A stretch of DNA of 64,000 nt from Verrucomicrobiota bacterium (GTDB lineage Bacteria > Verrucomicrobiota > Verrucomicrobiia > Limisphaerales > UBA1319), in NCBI GenBank assembly GCA_022711435.1, contig JAKLFB010000005.1, positions 143,968 through 207,967 on the forward strand, written 5' to 3'. The translations under genes were made by a program, and so were the position numbers. How positions within the stretch are numbered: position 1 is the first letter of the stretch; each line of letters begins with the position of its first letter. Shown piece by piece: positions 15,586-23,541 of this stretch. The notes under the pieces were generated by a model. That model saw nothing but the letters and a program-made list of their open reading frames with translations, was not told the origin of the DNA and did no database searches.

Positions 15586-16191
15586 TTACTTCTCACGCTG
15601 CAAGCTAAATGTGTTGCCCGAGAAACGGTTGGCATCCGGCACAGCGCCGCATCCCTTCAGCCGCCAACCGCCTCTCCAAACCGCCAGCGCCAGGGTCAGC
15701 AGAATCACCAGCGGCAACAGGACAAGGCGCACCCTCGGCGGCCCCGCCAGCACCGCCCAGTCATTCGAAACCCAAAAACCGACCATGCAGTTCACACAGA
15801 TGTCCAGCGCCGCAAAGTAAAGGAGGTGCTGGAAGATTGCCCTCCGGACCCCGGGGCGCAGCCGCCAGCGCAACACCCACGGGCTGATCGCCATCAGCAC
15901 CCAGTCCACCAGATAGGGAAGCCCCGCCGGAACCGCCTGGCTCCATGCGCCGCCCCGCAAAGGCGGCGCCCACTCGATCGCAACCAGCCACGACTGCGGA
16001 AAGACGCTCACGGAGAGAACCTGCCCCCCCGCCAGCCGCACACCCGCCCAGTGAAGCAGCTCGTGCCGCAACACGGTCGCCCCCAAGCTCACAGCCGCCA
16101 CCCCCGTGAAGACCGCGGCGCGACACACCCCCGAAAGACGCCTCCCCGCCGTCGCAACCACCTCCTCATTGGCAGTAGACAGGCGTGGCAT
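15586..16191 (-). CDS. HExxH membrane protein, possible M50-like peptidase
   Basis: 201 residues with four or five hydrophobic segments. The first helix carries HELLHWAGV (about residue 43), the HExxH zinc site placed inside a membrane segment as in site-2 proteases. A second conserved feature, LDICVNCMVGFW, sits where M50 proteins have an Asn/Asp motif, but the usual NPDG/LDG motif is not obvious. Neighbours are the PH-like membrane protein and the RiPP-like genes, so it may process a leader peptide inside or near the membrane. That role is inference, and it could also be an inactive homologue. Confidence 0.5.
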   Translation of the reverse strand: MPRLSTANEEVVATAGRRLSGVCRAAVFTGVAAVSLGATVLRHELLHWAGVRLAGGQVLSVSVFPQSWLVAIEWAPPLRGGAWSQAVPAGLPYLVDWVLMAISPWVLRWRLRPGVRRAIFQHLLYFAALDICVNCMVGFWVSNDWAVLAGPPRVRLVLLPLVILLTLALAVWRGGWRLKGCGAVPDANRFSGNTFSLQREK

Positions 16192-16204
16192 ACCAGAGGA
16201 TCAA

Positions 16205-17566
16205 TCAGGGTTGCAGCCGGTAGCGTGCCGTGTACGGAAAGACGACGCCCAGCGCGCGCACCGGCGACTCGAATAGCCCGAAGCTGTCCGCCGTAAAGCC
16301 CCGCACCACACCGCTCTCGTCCTGGATCTGAATCGATCCCTGGGTGTCGTCATACGAAATGGTCACCGGTGTGCTGTTGGTCTGGCTGGCCACCGAGATC
16401 AGACGGAAATAGGCGGGGTCGTAACCGAGCTGAACCACCTGGCCGCCCCGGCTCCATTGGGTGATGTTGCCGTTGGCATCATATTGCAGATCGACTTTCG
16501 AGCCGTCCGGGTTGGTCACGCTGACCAGATTCAGGCCGGCATCCCATGTCCGGACGATCTGGAGCCCCGAGCCGGAGGTGGTGGTCGGCAGGCCGTTCGC
16601 GTTGAACTGGTGGACCACCGTGCCTCCAATCGGATCCTGCACCCGCGTCTGCGTCGCGCTATCGTAATAGAAATTGGCGGTCCCCTCGGGGAATGTCTGC
16701 GAGGTGACCCGGTTGGCCGAGTCGTACTTGTTCACCAAATCAGCGGTTCCGTCCGGACCGATGATCTGCGTCATGCGCGAGCTCGTGTCGTAGACGTAGG
16801 CATTCGTGTTCCCCCTCGAGTCGACCACCCGCACCAGAGTGCCCGGTGTGTCGTAATCGAAGGTGTAGCTGCCGCCGAAAGGATCCGAGATCGACTGGAC
16901 TTTGCCGTTCGGGCCTTTGCCAAAGACCAGGAACCGGCCTGCGGCGTTGGTGGCTGCGAGGATGGCGCCCGCGTCATCGTAGGCGATCCGCACCGCCTGC
17001 TGGTCGACGGCGACCATCGCGGTCAGCCGGCCCGCGGCATTGTATTCGTGGCGCAGCCCGCCCTTGAAACGAAGGGTGTAGGTCCCGTCGGGGTTCTTGG
17101 TCAATCGCTCGTAAACCCCCGATGGATTCTGGAAGCTGCCGTCCGCATTGAGCTTGTAGCGATGCCGGCGCCCCTCCCCGTTGCGGATGATGATGTATTG
17201 GTCGGCCCCGTCGGTGACATGGATCGCCATCGATGTCAGGGTCGAGTGCCACCCGCGGCCGAACGGACCGCTGTAGTAGTCCTGGCTGTGATAGGCGAAA
17301 AGCAGCTCGAGCGCCGGCCCCTGATCCAGAAGGCGGATGTCATGCCGGGTGCGGTTGAAGAAGAAGTTGCCGGTGCGCACCTCGACGGGATCGCCGTCGT
17401 CGTCGTTGTTTCCATTGTCGGGCGGATTGTTCGGCCCGTCGGGACCTTGAGGGGTAAAGGTGTCATGGCCCTGGTCCCACGGGAAATGGTAGGCCCAAAC
17501 GGGGCTTGCCAGGGCCAGCATCAAACACCCCACCAAGCCAATCAGGGGAACATGTCGTGCTCTCAT
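16205..17566 (-). CDS. secreted RHS/YD-repeat protein, short form
   Basis: 453 residues. The signal peptide (VPLIGLVGCLMLALASPVWA) is followed by a low-complexity Pro/Asn/Asp stretch, the DUF6531-like entry region (DPVEVRTGNFFFNRTRHDIRL, GWHSTLTS) and YD repeats (YNAAGRLTAM, YDDAGAILAATNAAGR, YDSANRVTSQ, YDANGNITQWS). Full RHS toxins are much longer, with an RHS core motif and a toxic C-terminus; here the protein stops after about ten repeats with ARYRLQP. No toxin domain is visible, so it may be a truncated or a structural form. It sits 13 bases upstream of the HExxH gene but shares no obvious function. Confidence 0.8.
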   Translation of the reverse strand: MRARHVPLIGLVGCLMLALASPVWAYHFPWDQGHDTFTPQGPDGPNNPPDNGNNDDDGDPVEVRTGNFFFNRTRHDIRLLDQGPALELLFAYHSQDYYSGPFGRGWHSTLTSMAIHVTDGADQYIIIRNGEGRRHRYKLNADGSFQNPSGVYERLTKNPDGTYTLRFKGGLRHEYNAAGRLTAMVAVDQQAVRIAYDDAGAILAATNAAGRFLVFGKGPNGKVQSISDPFGGSYTFDYDTPGTLVRVVDSRGNTNAYVYDTSSRMTQIIGPDGTADLVNKYDSANRVTSQTFPEGTANFYYDSATQTRVQDPIGGTVVHQFNANGLPTTTSGSGLQIVRTWDAGLNLVSVTNPDGSKVDLQYDANGNITQWSRGGQVVQLGYDPAYFRLISVASQTNSTPVTISYDDTQGSIQIQDESGVVRGFTADSFGLFESPVRALGVVFPYTARYRLQP

Positions 17567-17621
17567 ACGCGTGGGTTCAAATGGCGGTGATTGTTCGCAT
17601 TCGTGCGCCGCTGCATACGGC

Positions 17622-20066
17622 TTAGTAATAGACCCTCACAAGGGAATAGCGGGCGAGGGACGTGCTTCCGGTGGAATCGGTGGCACGCAAGGTCAATCGA
17701 TAATCGCCGTTATCGACGAAGATGCCGTTGTCGGCCCGGCCGTTCCAGCGGACGACCTGGTTGGTGCCGGCGGGCACGTTCAGCTGCTCGATGCGCCGGA
17801 GCGTGCTCGCCGTGGCCAGGCTGGTCACGGTCAGCTCGACATTGGCCGCCTCGCTGAGGCTGTAGGTGACCACGGCCGTCGGATCCGCCGGCGTCAGATA
17901 GTCCGGCGTGGAAGGATCGAAGTAGTTGGGATCGACGGAGACGTTCGAAAGCACAGGCGCGCTTTGCAGGTAGATGGCGTTATCCGGCAGGGTGTAGCCC
18001 CAGATCCCGAACAGGAACTGGTCGCCCGGCGGAGGCGTGGCAAACTGCCCCATGGCATCCACGCCGTCCCAGACCAGCGTGTGCGTCCCAACACCGAACG
18101 GTTGCCGCTCCGTCAGGGTCAGGAACCGGGTGTCGACGTTGAACAATCCGATGAACGCCGTGACCTCGGACGCGCCGCGGTTGCCCGGCACCGTGAACGT
18201 GATGGTGAGCATGTTGTCGTTGAAGGGGTAGAACCGGCTGGGCAAGGTCGACCGCGATGGGTTGTAGCGGGAACCGCCCGTCGTCGCCGTCAGGTCGATC
18301 TGCCGGGTTTCGCCGCCGACCACGTACTCGAGAATGGCATAGTAAGCCCCCTCCGGCAGCAGGCGTCCGGTGTCGTCCCGCCCGTCCCAGGCATCGGTGT
18401 AGTTGCCGGCAACCCGGTTCTCGCTGACCAGGGTCCGGATCACGCTGCCGTTGCGGTCCTTGAGCAGGATCCGAACCGGCGCCGGCGCATTGAGGGAGGT
18501 GGATATGCTCCCCGTCTCGCCAGCCCCGGGCTCGAAGGTGTCGTCGGAAATCGACAGGGTCGCGCGCAGGTTCACGGTGATCTCGACGCTGTCGATCCCG
18601 GTCAGCCCGGCGCTGTCGGTGGCGCGCAATGTCGCGGCGAAGACGCCCGCGTTGGTGTAAACGAAGGTCGTGCTCGCTGTGGAGGGCGAGGATATGTCGT
18701 AGGTGCCGTCCCCATCAAAGTCCCACTCCCAGGCGACGACGGCGTTGCTGCCGCCGGCGGAGCTGCCGCCGAAGTTGACCGTCAGCGGGGCGTTGCCGGA
18801 GGTCTGGTTGGCCGAGGCGCGGACGGTCGGCGATCCAGGCGGCCCGGGCCGGATCGTGGTGGTGATCGTCCTTGCCGTGGCCGTCAATCCAGCGTCATCC
18901 GTCACCCGGCACGTGGCCATGAAGGTGCCCGAGCTCGCGTAGGTGTAGCTTGCACTCCCGGAGGTGGCCGAGCTGTAGTCGAAGACGCCGTTTCCGTCAA
19001 AGTCCCATTCATAGAGCACGATCGTTCCCACCGAGCTGCTGGCCGTGGCGGTGAAGTTGACCGTGAGAGGTATCTGTCCGTTCGAGGGATCGGCATCGGC
19101 CGACACGGTCGGCGGGGCGCGGCCCACCACGATGGTGACCGCGCTTTGGGTGGTCTCGCCCAGGTTGTTCTGGATCTCCAGGACGGCCACGTAAGTGCCC
19201 GGCGTTGTGAACGTGTAGGCCCGGTCCGCCGCCACGACGTTGGATACATCCCAGGTCCCATCCCCCTGGTAGTCCCAGCGGTAGCGGATGATGCTGCCCC
19301 CGGTGTAGATGCCGCGGTCGCGGAACGTGACCGTCAGCGGAGCGTTGCCGCTGCGCGGGGCGGCATCGGCGATGGCCTGGAAGATGATGACATTGGTTGC
19401 GTTGGTGCCGGGCAGCGGCAGCATGGTCAGGTAGTGCTCGTCGAAAAGCGCAAAGTCGTTGGTGTCCACCACGCCGTCGGACCCGTGGTCGAACGCCGGG
19501 TCGAACCCGGCCTGGCCGGCCTGCTTCAGGTAGGCCTGCCGGAACCAGAACAGATCGGAGAAGTCCACGTCCCGGTCGCTGTTGGCATCGCCGAAATACC
19601 GATGGAAATAGTTGGTGTAGTTGTCGGGCCCCGCACCGTCGCCGTTGCCGTCCAGGGCCTCGCCGCCGCTGTTGGTGACAGAGGATGCGTAGAGCGTGAG
19701 CTGGTAGTAGCCGTCCGCCAGCGACCCGCCCGCCAGGCCTGGAAACGTCCACGTGGCCCGCTGAGCGTTCGTGTCATACGCACCCACAGCGTCGGTGAAC
19801 GCCACGGGCGAGTTGCTGCTCAGGTTGACCAGAGCCCAGGCGCCCGCGCTGAACAGGCCAACCGATACGTCCTGATCGAACTGGACCGAAAGCGAGGTGA
19901 CCTTCGACCGCTGGCCGTCCCCGTCGTTCACCAGGAAATCCTTGACGACAGGGTTTGCAGCCGTCGCGGCCAACGCAAACACGGCCGTGACGGTCAGGCT
20001 GACCAGGGCGGAAATGAACGTGCCACCGATCGAATGCCGAGCGCGTCTGAGTTTCATAATAAGCAT
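17622..20066 (-). CDS. secreted PKD-domain protein with FlgD-like Ig repeats
   Basis: 814 residues. The signal segment is followed by an Ig-like domain (VVKDFLVNDG...), a dockerin-like pair of Asp-rich loops (GDANSDRDVDFSDLF, DHGSDGVVDTNDFALFDEH), three PKD domains (each ending in patterns like YEWDFDGNGVFDYS and WEWDFDGDGTYDIS), and three FlgD-type Ig units (TDAWDGRDDTGRLLPEGAYY, HTLVWDGVDAMG, VVRWNGRADNGIFVDNGDY). Such proteins act at the surface as scaffolds or adhesins. ATG 20057 is an alternative start three codons in. It is followed 12 bases upstream by a barrel protein, suggesting an envelope operon. Confidence 0.8.
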   Translation of the reverse strand: MLIMKLRRARHSIGGTFISALVSLTVTAVFALAATAANPVVKDFLVNDGDGQRSKVTSLSVQFDQDVSVGLFSAGAWALVNLSSNSPVAFTDAVGAYDTNAQRATWTFPGLAGGSLADGYYQLTLYASSVTNSGGEALDGNGDGAGPDNYTNYFHRYFGDANSDRDVDFSDLFWFRQAYLKQAGQAGFDPAFDHGSDGVVDTNDFALFDEHYLTMLPLPGTNATNVIIFQAIADAAPRSGNAPLTVTFRDRGIYTGGSIIRYRWDYQGDGTWDVSNVVAADRAYTFTTPGTYVAVLEIQNNLGETTQSAVTIVVGRAPPTVSADADPSNGQIPLTVNFTATASSSVGTIVLYEWDFDGNGVFDYSSATSGSASYTYASSGTFMATCRVTDDAGLTATARTITTTIRPGPPGSPTVRASANQTSGNAPLTVNFGGSSAGGSNAVVAWEWDFDGDGTYDISSPSTASTTFVYTNAGVFAATLRATDSAGLTGIDSVEITVNLRATLSISDDTFEPGAGETGSISTSLNAPAPVRILLKDRNGSVIRTLVSENRVAGNYTDAWDGRDDTGRLLPEGAYYAILEYVVGGETRQIDLTATTGGSRYNPSRSTLPSRFYPFNDNMLTITFTVPGNRGASEVTAFIGLFNVDTRFLTLTERQPFGVGTHTLVWDGVDAMGQFATPPPGDQFLFGIWGYTLPDNAIYLQSAPVLSNVSVDPNYFDPSTPDYLTPADPTAVVTYSLSEAANVELTVTSLATASTLRRIEQLNVPAGTNQVVRWNGRADNGIFVDNGDYRLTLRATDSTGSTSLARYSLVRVYY

Positions 20067-20078
20067 CGCCTCAAAGGG

Positions 20079-21158
20079 TTAGAATGAGAAACCCAAGCCG
20101 ACGGTAACAAAAATGGAATTGCCAAGGTCGAGCTTGGCCTCCTTGACCCCGGCCCGCTGCGTGAAGTCGCCCAGGCTCTGGTACTGGACGCCAGCGCAGA
20201 GGCTCACGGTATCGCTCAACCCCAGCGAAAGCAGCCCCTGAACATAGCCGCCCGCCAGGAGATCCGAATCCGAGCTCCGCCCGCTCTGCTGGCTGGTCAG
20301 GTTGAAACCCGGCACGCTCTTGGTCTCCGAGAAGGAGAACTCGCTGTCAACCACCGCCAGCGCCAGGCCGCCGCTCAGGCCAAAGGTCAGCCGCTTGGCC
20401 AGCGGCACCTCGAAATACGGGCCCAGCCGAAAACCGTAGAGCGAGGCATCCAGGGTCCGCATCCCGCCAACCGTCGCCACCGATGGCTGGGTCTGGCGCC
20501 CGGGCGCCAGGGGCGGACCCGGATTCAGAGGGATCAGGGGGCCGGGCCCCTCGAACGTGCTGCCTCGATTCCCATCCGCAGGCATCACAATGCCGCCCAA
20601 TGAAAAAGTGTCCGTTGTCACCGTCACCGGCCCCGAGATCGATTGGTCGCTGGCTATCCGCACGTCGGTCCAGCCAAAGGCGGCCTCGAACCCGTACTTC
20701 AGGCTGCGGATGGACCCCAGCTCCCGAGCGTAGGTGACCTCCAACCCGAGATGCGGGTCGTCCTGAGCATCGCGAACGCCGCCTCCTGAAGGCGCGGTCG
20801 AGCTGCGCATGATCAGCCCCGCAGGATCCACCGCTCCCTGGTATTGCCAATACCATGTCAGGCTCGAGCTCCCGCTGGCATCCATCTGCACGAACCCGTT
20901 GTCGTAGGTCCGGTTCGCTGCGCCCGCAGGCGGACCCGCATCGCTCCAGGTTGCCCAATCATCGAAGTCAGCCTCGATGTTCAGCGCAAACCTCGAGCTC
21001 AGGCTGAACCGGTTCGGATTCAAGGTTTTGTGGGATTCGACCTTGAGCTGAGGCACGTCGCCGCCGCTCGGTGGGGCGCCGGGCTCCTGGGCCTCCGACC
21101 CAGGCAAAGCCGCGACGAAACCGGGCAGTATCAGGTAGGCTATATTAGAGGCTTTCAT
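20079..21158 (-). CDS. probable outer-membrane beta-barrel protein
   Basis: 359 residues. An N-terminal signal (IAYLILPGFVAALPGSEA) is followed by alternating polar/hydrophobic strands (FALNIEADFDDW, LKYGFEAAFGWTDVRI, YGFRLGPYFEVPLAKRLTFGLSGGLALAV, FVTVGLGFSF). The last residue is Phe, the usual BAM recognition end for barrels. No specific family was recognised. It lies 18 bases after the end of the secreted gene upstream and close to the PKD protein, so the three may be co-expressed. Confidence 0.65.
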   Translation of the reverse strand: MKASNIAYLILPGFVAALPGSEAQEPGAPPSGGDVPQLKVESHKTLNPNRFSLSSRFALNIEADFDDWATWSDAGPPAGAANRTYDNGFVQMDASGSSSLTWYWQYQGAVDPAGLIMRSSTAPSGGGVRDAQDDPHLGLEVTYARELGSIRSLKYGFEAAFGWTDVRIASDQSISGPVTVTTDTFSLGGIVMPADGNRGSTFEGPGPLIPLNPGPPLAPGRQTQPSVATVGGMRTLDASLYGFRLGPYFEVPLAKRLTFGLSGGLALAVVDSEFSFSETKSVPGFNLTSQQSGRSSDSDLLAGGYVQGLLSLGLSDTVSLCAGVQYQSLGDFTQRAGVKEAKLDLGNSIFVTVGLGFSF

Positions 21159-21176
21159 GGGCGCAGATGGGAATGC

Positions 21177-22280
21177 TCAGGGAGCGATAACCCGGTAATA
21201 TCTCTGCATGGAAGCGGAAGGCAGGCTCTCGGTCTTGGGCGGACCGTTGTCGATCCACTGGACCCGGTATCCCGTGCCGGTCACCGGCGGGAACGCCGTC
21301 TTCCAGACCGCCAGATCGGTGCTGTACTGCACGAAATAGGTGCGGCCAGGCGCGGAATCGAATTCGATCATCCAGGTCCCGTCGTTCAGCACCACATGGC
21401 CGAGCTCGATGGTCAGCGTTGGCGTCGGCGGCTCGTCGATGGCCGGATCCGCGGCCTGGACCTCGAAGCGGACATTGTTGAGCTGCGCGACGAGGCTGGC
21501 GTCCCGCCGGGGCACAAAATACTCGACGGTCAGATCCGCCGTTGCCTCCGGGGCCAACGGGTAGTTGTATTGGAAGAAAGGAGCGCCGTTGGTTTCACCG
21601 TGCGCGTTCCACACCTCCACGCCCGGCGGCAGGTCGTGCAGCAGGATGCGGAAGGCATTGCGGGCGACCGAGTCCGTGTTGCGCAAGCGGCAGAGCTGCT
21701 GGTAGAGACCGTTCTGGAGGTTCAGGATTGGAGGGCCCAGAACCTGCCAGCTCCTCTGAACCACCAGGGTCGAGGCCGGGAAGGCAAGCAGAGGGTCCAA
21801 TACCGCCCCGGTCCCATCCACGAACAGCTCTTCCGTGGCGCCGAGGGTTGCGTACCGGTCCACGCTCAGCGTGTAGGCGCCCGCCGCAAGATCGGTGAGC
21901 GTGAACACCGCCAGCAGAGAGCCGTTGTAGAAAACCACCGGGTCGGCAACGAAGTCCACCGTCCCCTTCACGCTGGCATGGCCCACCCCCACCTCGCCCA
22001 GCGCGCCGGGCCCTCGAACGCCGTTGTAATCGAGCACGGACGGCACCGAGACGGCGATCGAGTTGGTCCCCACCGCGTTGGTGCCCTGGATCCAGAGCGT
22101 GATCCCGTAGCTGAAAAGGCCGGCGGCCGGGATGGGATCGATCAGGACCGGGATCGAGAAAGCCTGTCCCAAAGACACCACGTAATCGGCACGCTCAGGA
22201 CGCACCGAAAAGCTCGCGCACACCTCTCGAGGCCACGCACTCCATACCAGCACCACCAGGACAAGATTCTTCCAAAGCAT
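21177..22280 (-). CDS. secreted protein, cohesin-like N-terminus
   Basis: 367 residues from ATG 22280, which has AAGGGA six bases upstream. A signal peptide (LVLVVLVWSAWPREVCA) is followed by a beta-domain (SVRPERADYVVSLGQAFSIPVLIDP... GSLLAVFTLTDLAAGAYTLSV) that resembles cohesin-like or Ig domains, and a C-terminal part WMIEFDSAPGRTYFVQYSTDLAVWKTA, a motif very common at the ends of verrucomicrobial secreted proteins. It probably acts outside the cell; no catalytic motif was seen. Confidence 0.65.
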   Translation of the reverse strand: MLWKNLVLVVLVWSAWPREVCASFSVRPERADYVVSLGQAFSIPVLIDPIPAAGLFSYGITLWIQGTNAVGTNSIAVSVPSVLDYNGVRGPGALGEVGVGHASVKGTVDFVADPVVFYNGSLLAVFTLTDLAAGAYTLSVDRYATLGATEELFVDGTGAVLDPLLAFPASTLVVQRSWQVLGPPILNLQNGLYQQLCRLRNTDSVARNAFRILLHDLPPGVEVWNAHGETNGAPFFQYNYPLAPEATADLTVEYFVPRRDASLVAQLNNVRFEVQAADPAIDEPPTPTLTIELGHVVLNDGTWMIEFDSAPGRTYFVQYSTDLAVWKTAFPPVTGTGYRVQWIDNGPPKTESLPSASMQRYYRVIAP

Positions 22281-22380
22281 AATGCGTCCCTTCTCCTCGC
22301 TTTGCACTGTACGTAGCACTGTCGGAATAACCTTATAGACATAACAACGGTCTAATGTCAAACAGATAGTCCGATCGCTG

Positions 22381-22408
22381 CCCTCGCCTGCGCCTCGCGG
22401 GGCGAGGG
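22381..22408. repeat. short palindromic element
   Basis: Inverted repeat with 8-base arms CCCTCGCC and GGCGAGGG around a 12-base loop, upstream of the secreted-protein gene. It belongs to a loose family of C-rich/G-rich palindromes in this window, with others at 24483-24515 and 45757-45788. Possibly a REP-like element. Confidence 0.45.
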
Positions 22409-22503
22409 GAATCAGAGCGTGCGTGCGAGAGACAAGGCGGCGTCCTCTTCCCAAGCGGTGTCATCGAAGCCAAGTGCCTGGGCACAAAAGATCTGTATCC
22501 GAT

Positions 22504-23214
22504 CTACCAGTTGCCGTAGTAAAGCGTGTACGACGAAGCGCGGCGCTTCTGCATCTGGCGCAAGCCAACCCAGCCGACCGACCCGTCCAGCCGGCCGATA
22601 TTCCCTCCGGCGGCGCCGATCGACTCGGGCGTCTCCGATGACGTTGTCCGGATGAACGTCGCCCCGTTGCGGTTGCAGGGCCCCGTCTTGCCGTGGGGCG
22701 CCATCACCAGGCCACCCCCCCAGTGGTTCGCATCGGCGATGATGTAATTCGTGCCCGACTCGCTCGTCCTGCGCGGCGACTGCCAATAATCCGGGGCTGT
22801 CGCCGCCCATTGGGACATGTTGGCGTCCCCCAGGTAATTATAGCCGACCAGATACCCCCACTCGCCGCTGTAGCGCGACTGCGTGCCGAACGAGTAGTTG
22901 GGACAATCCATCACTCTGACGTTGCCGGTATACCGGACGAGGTTGGTATAGCTCAGGCTCGAGATCCGGATCGAGTGCCACTCGTTGTTATTGTCCCGGC
23001 CCGAAGGGACGCGGTCGTTGAACTCATTTCCATACATGTGGACGGCGATGATCGCCTGGCGCATGTTGCTCTTGCACGCAGTCCGCTTCGCCTTCTCCTT
23101 CGCAGAGCTTAAGACCGGCAGGAGCAGCGACGCCAGGATCGCGACGATGGCGATCACGACCAGCAGCTCGATCAGGGTGAATCCGCGGCGCGCCCGCCCG
23201 CCAAAATCCGGCAT
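22504..23214 (-). CDS. type II-like pseudopilin (prepilin N-terminal motif)
   Basis: 236 residues from ATG 23214. A short basic leader ends with [19 protein letters not shown], the prepilin peptidase site (cleavage after the Gly before Phe) with Glu at +5. The rest is the extended head of PVC-type pseudopilins ([21 protein letters not shown] ... YGYNYLG... [14 protein letters not shown]), where DGSV near the end is typical. These proteins are common in verrucomicrobial and planctomycete genomes, with unclear roles in secretion-like fibres. A copy of the interspersed repeat lies 88 bases upstream of the start. Confidence 0.85.
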   Translation of the reverse strand: MPDFGGRARRGFTLIELLVVIAIVAILASLLLPVLSSAKEKAKRTACKSNMRQAIIAVHMYGNEFNDRVPSGRDNNNEWHSIRISSLSYTNLVRYTGNVRVMDCPNYSFGTQSRYSGEWGYLVGYNYLGDANMSQWAATAPDYWQSPRRTSESGTNYIIADANHWGGGLVMAPHGKTGPCNRNGATFIRTTSSETPESIGAAGGNIGRLDGSVGWVGLRQMQKRRASSYTLYYGNW

Positions 23215-23301
23215 GCCCGCCCCTGTGCCCGTTGAGCTCACGGATCCAGTATCCACCGCCCGCCTCCGCCGGGCAAGCCCCGGAATCGAGGGCAATGGGA
23301 A

Positions 23302-23332
23302 CAATGGGGTCGCATCTAAATATTTGACAAAT
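23302..23332 (+). repeat. interspersed repeat, copy 1
   Basis: CAATGGGGTCGCATCTAAAT and the following TATTTGACAAAT. Near-identical copies lie at 36091-36120, 36179-36213 (opposite orientation) and 37901-37936 (opposite orientation). It resembles REP-type elements mobilised by REP-associated tyrosine transposases; no such transposase is in the window. It is the only landmark in the 327 bases between the pseudopilin gene and rlhA. Confidence 0.65.
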
Positions 23333-23541
23333 GAGTCTGAGCAGGCGCCCTCTTGGTACGCCTCCATTGTCTGGGTACGGGCGGCTTGGATTCAGCCGGC
23401 GCGGCGATGGCGCTGACGCGGTCTCGGGGGAAGCTGGCTGCGGAGGGATCGGCGGGCGAAGCGCGCGAGCAGGTTCGGCGTCGACTGTTCATCGGACCCG
23501 ATCTGCCCCTGATGTTCTTGCTCGTCGGCTCTTTCGGCCGT

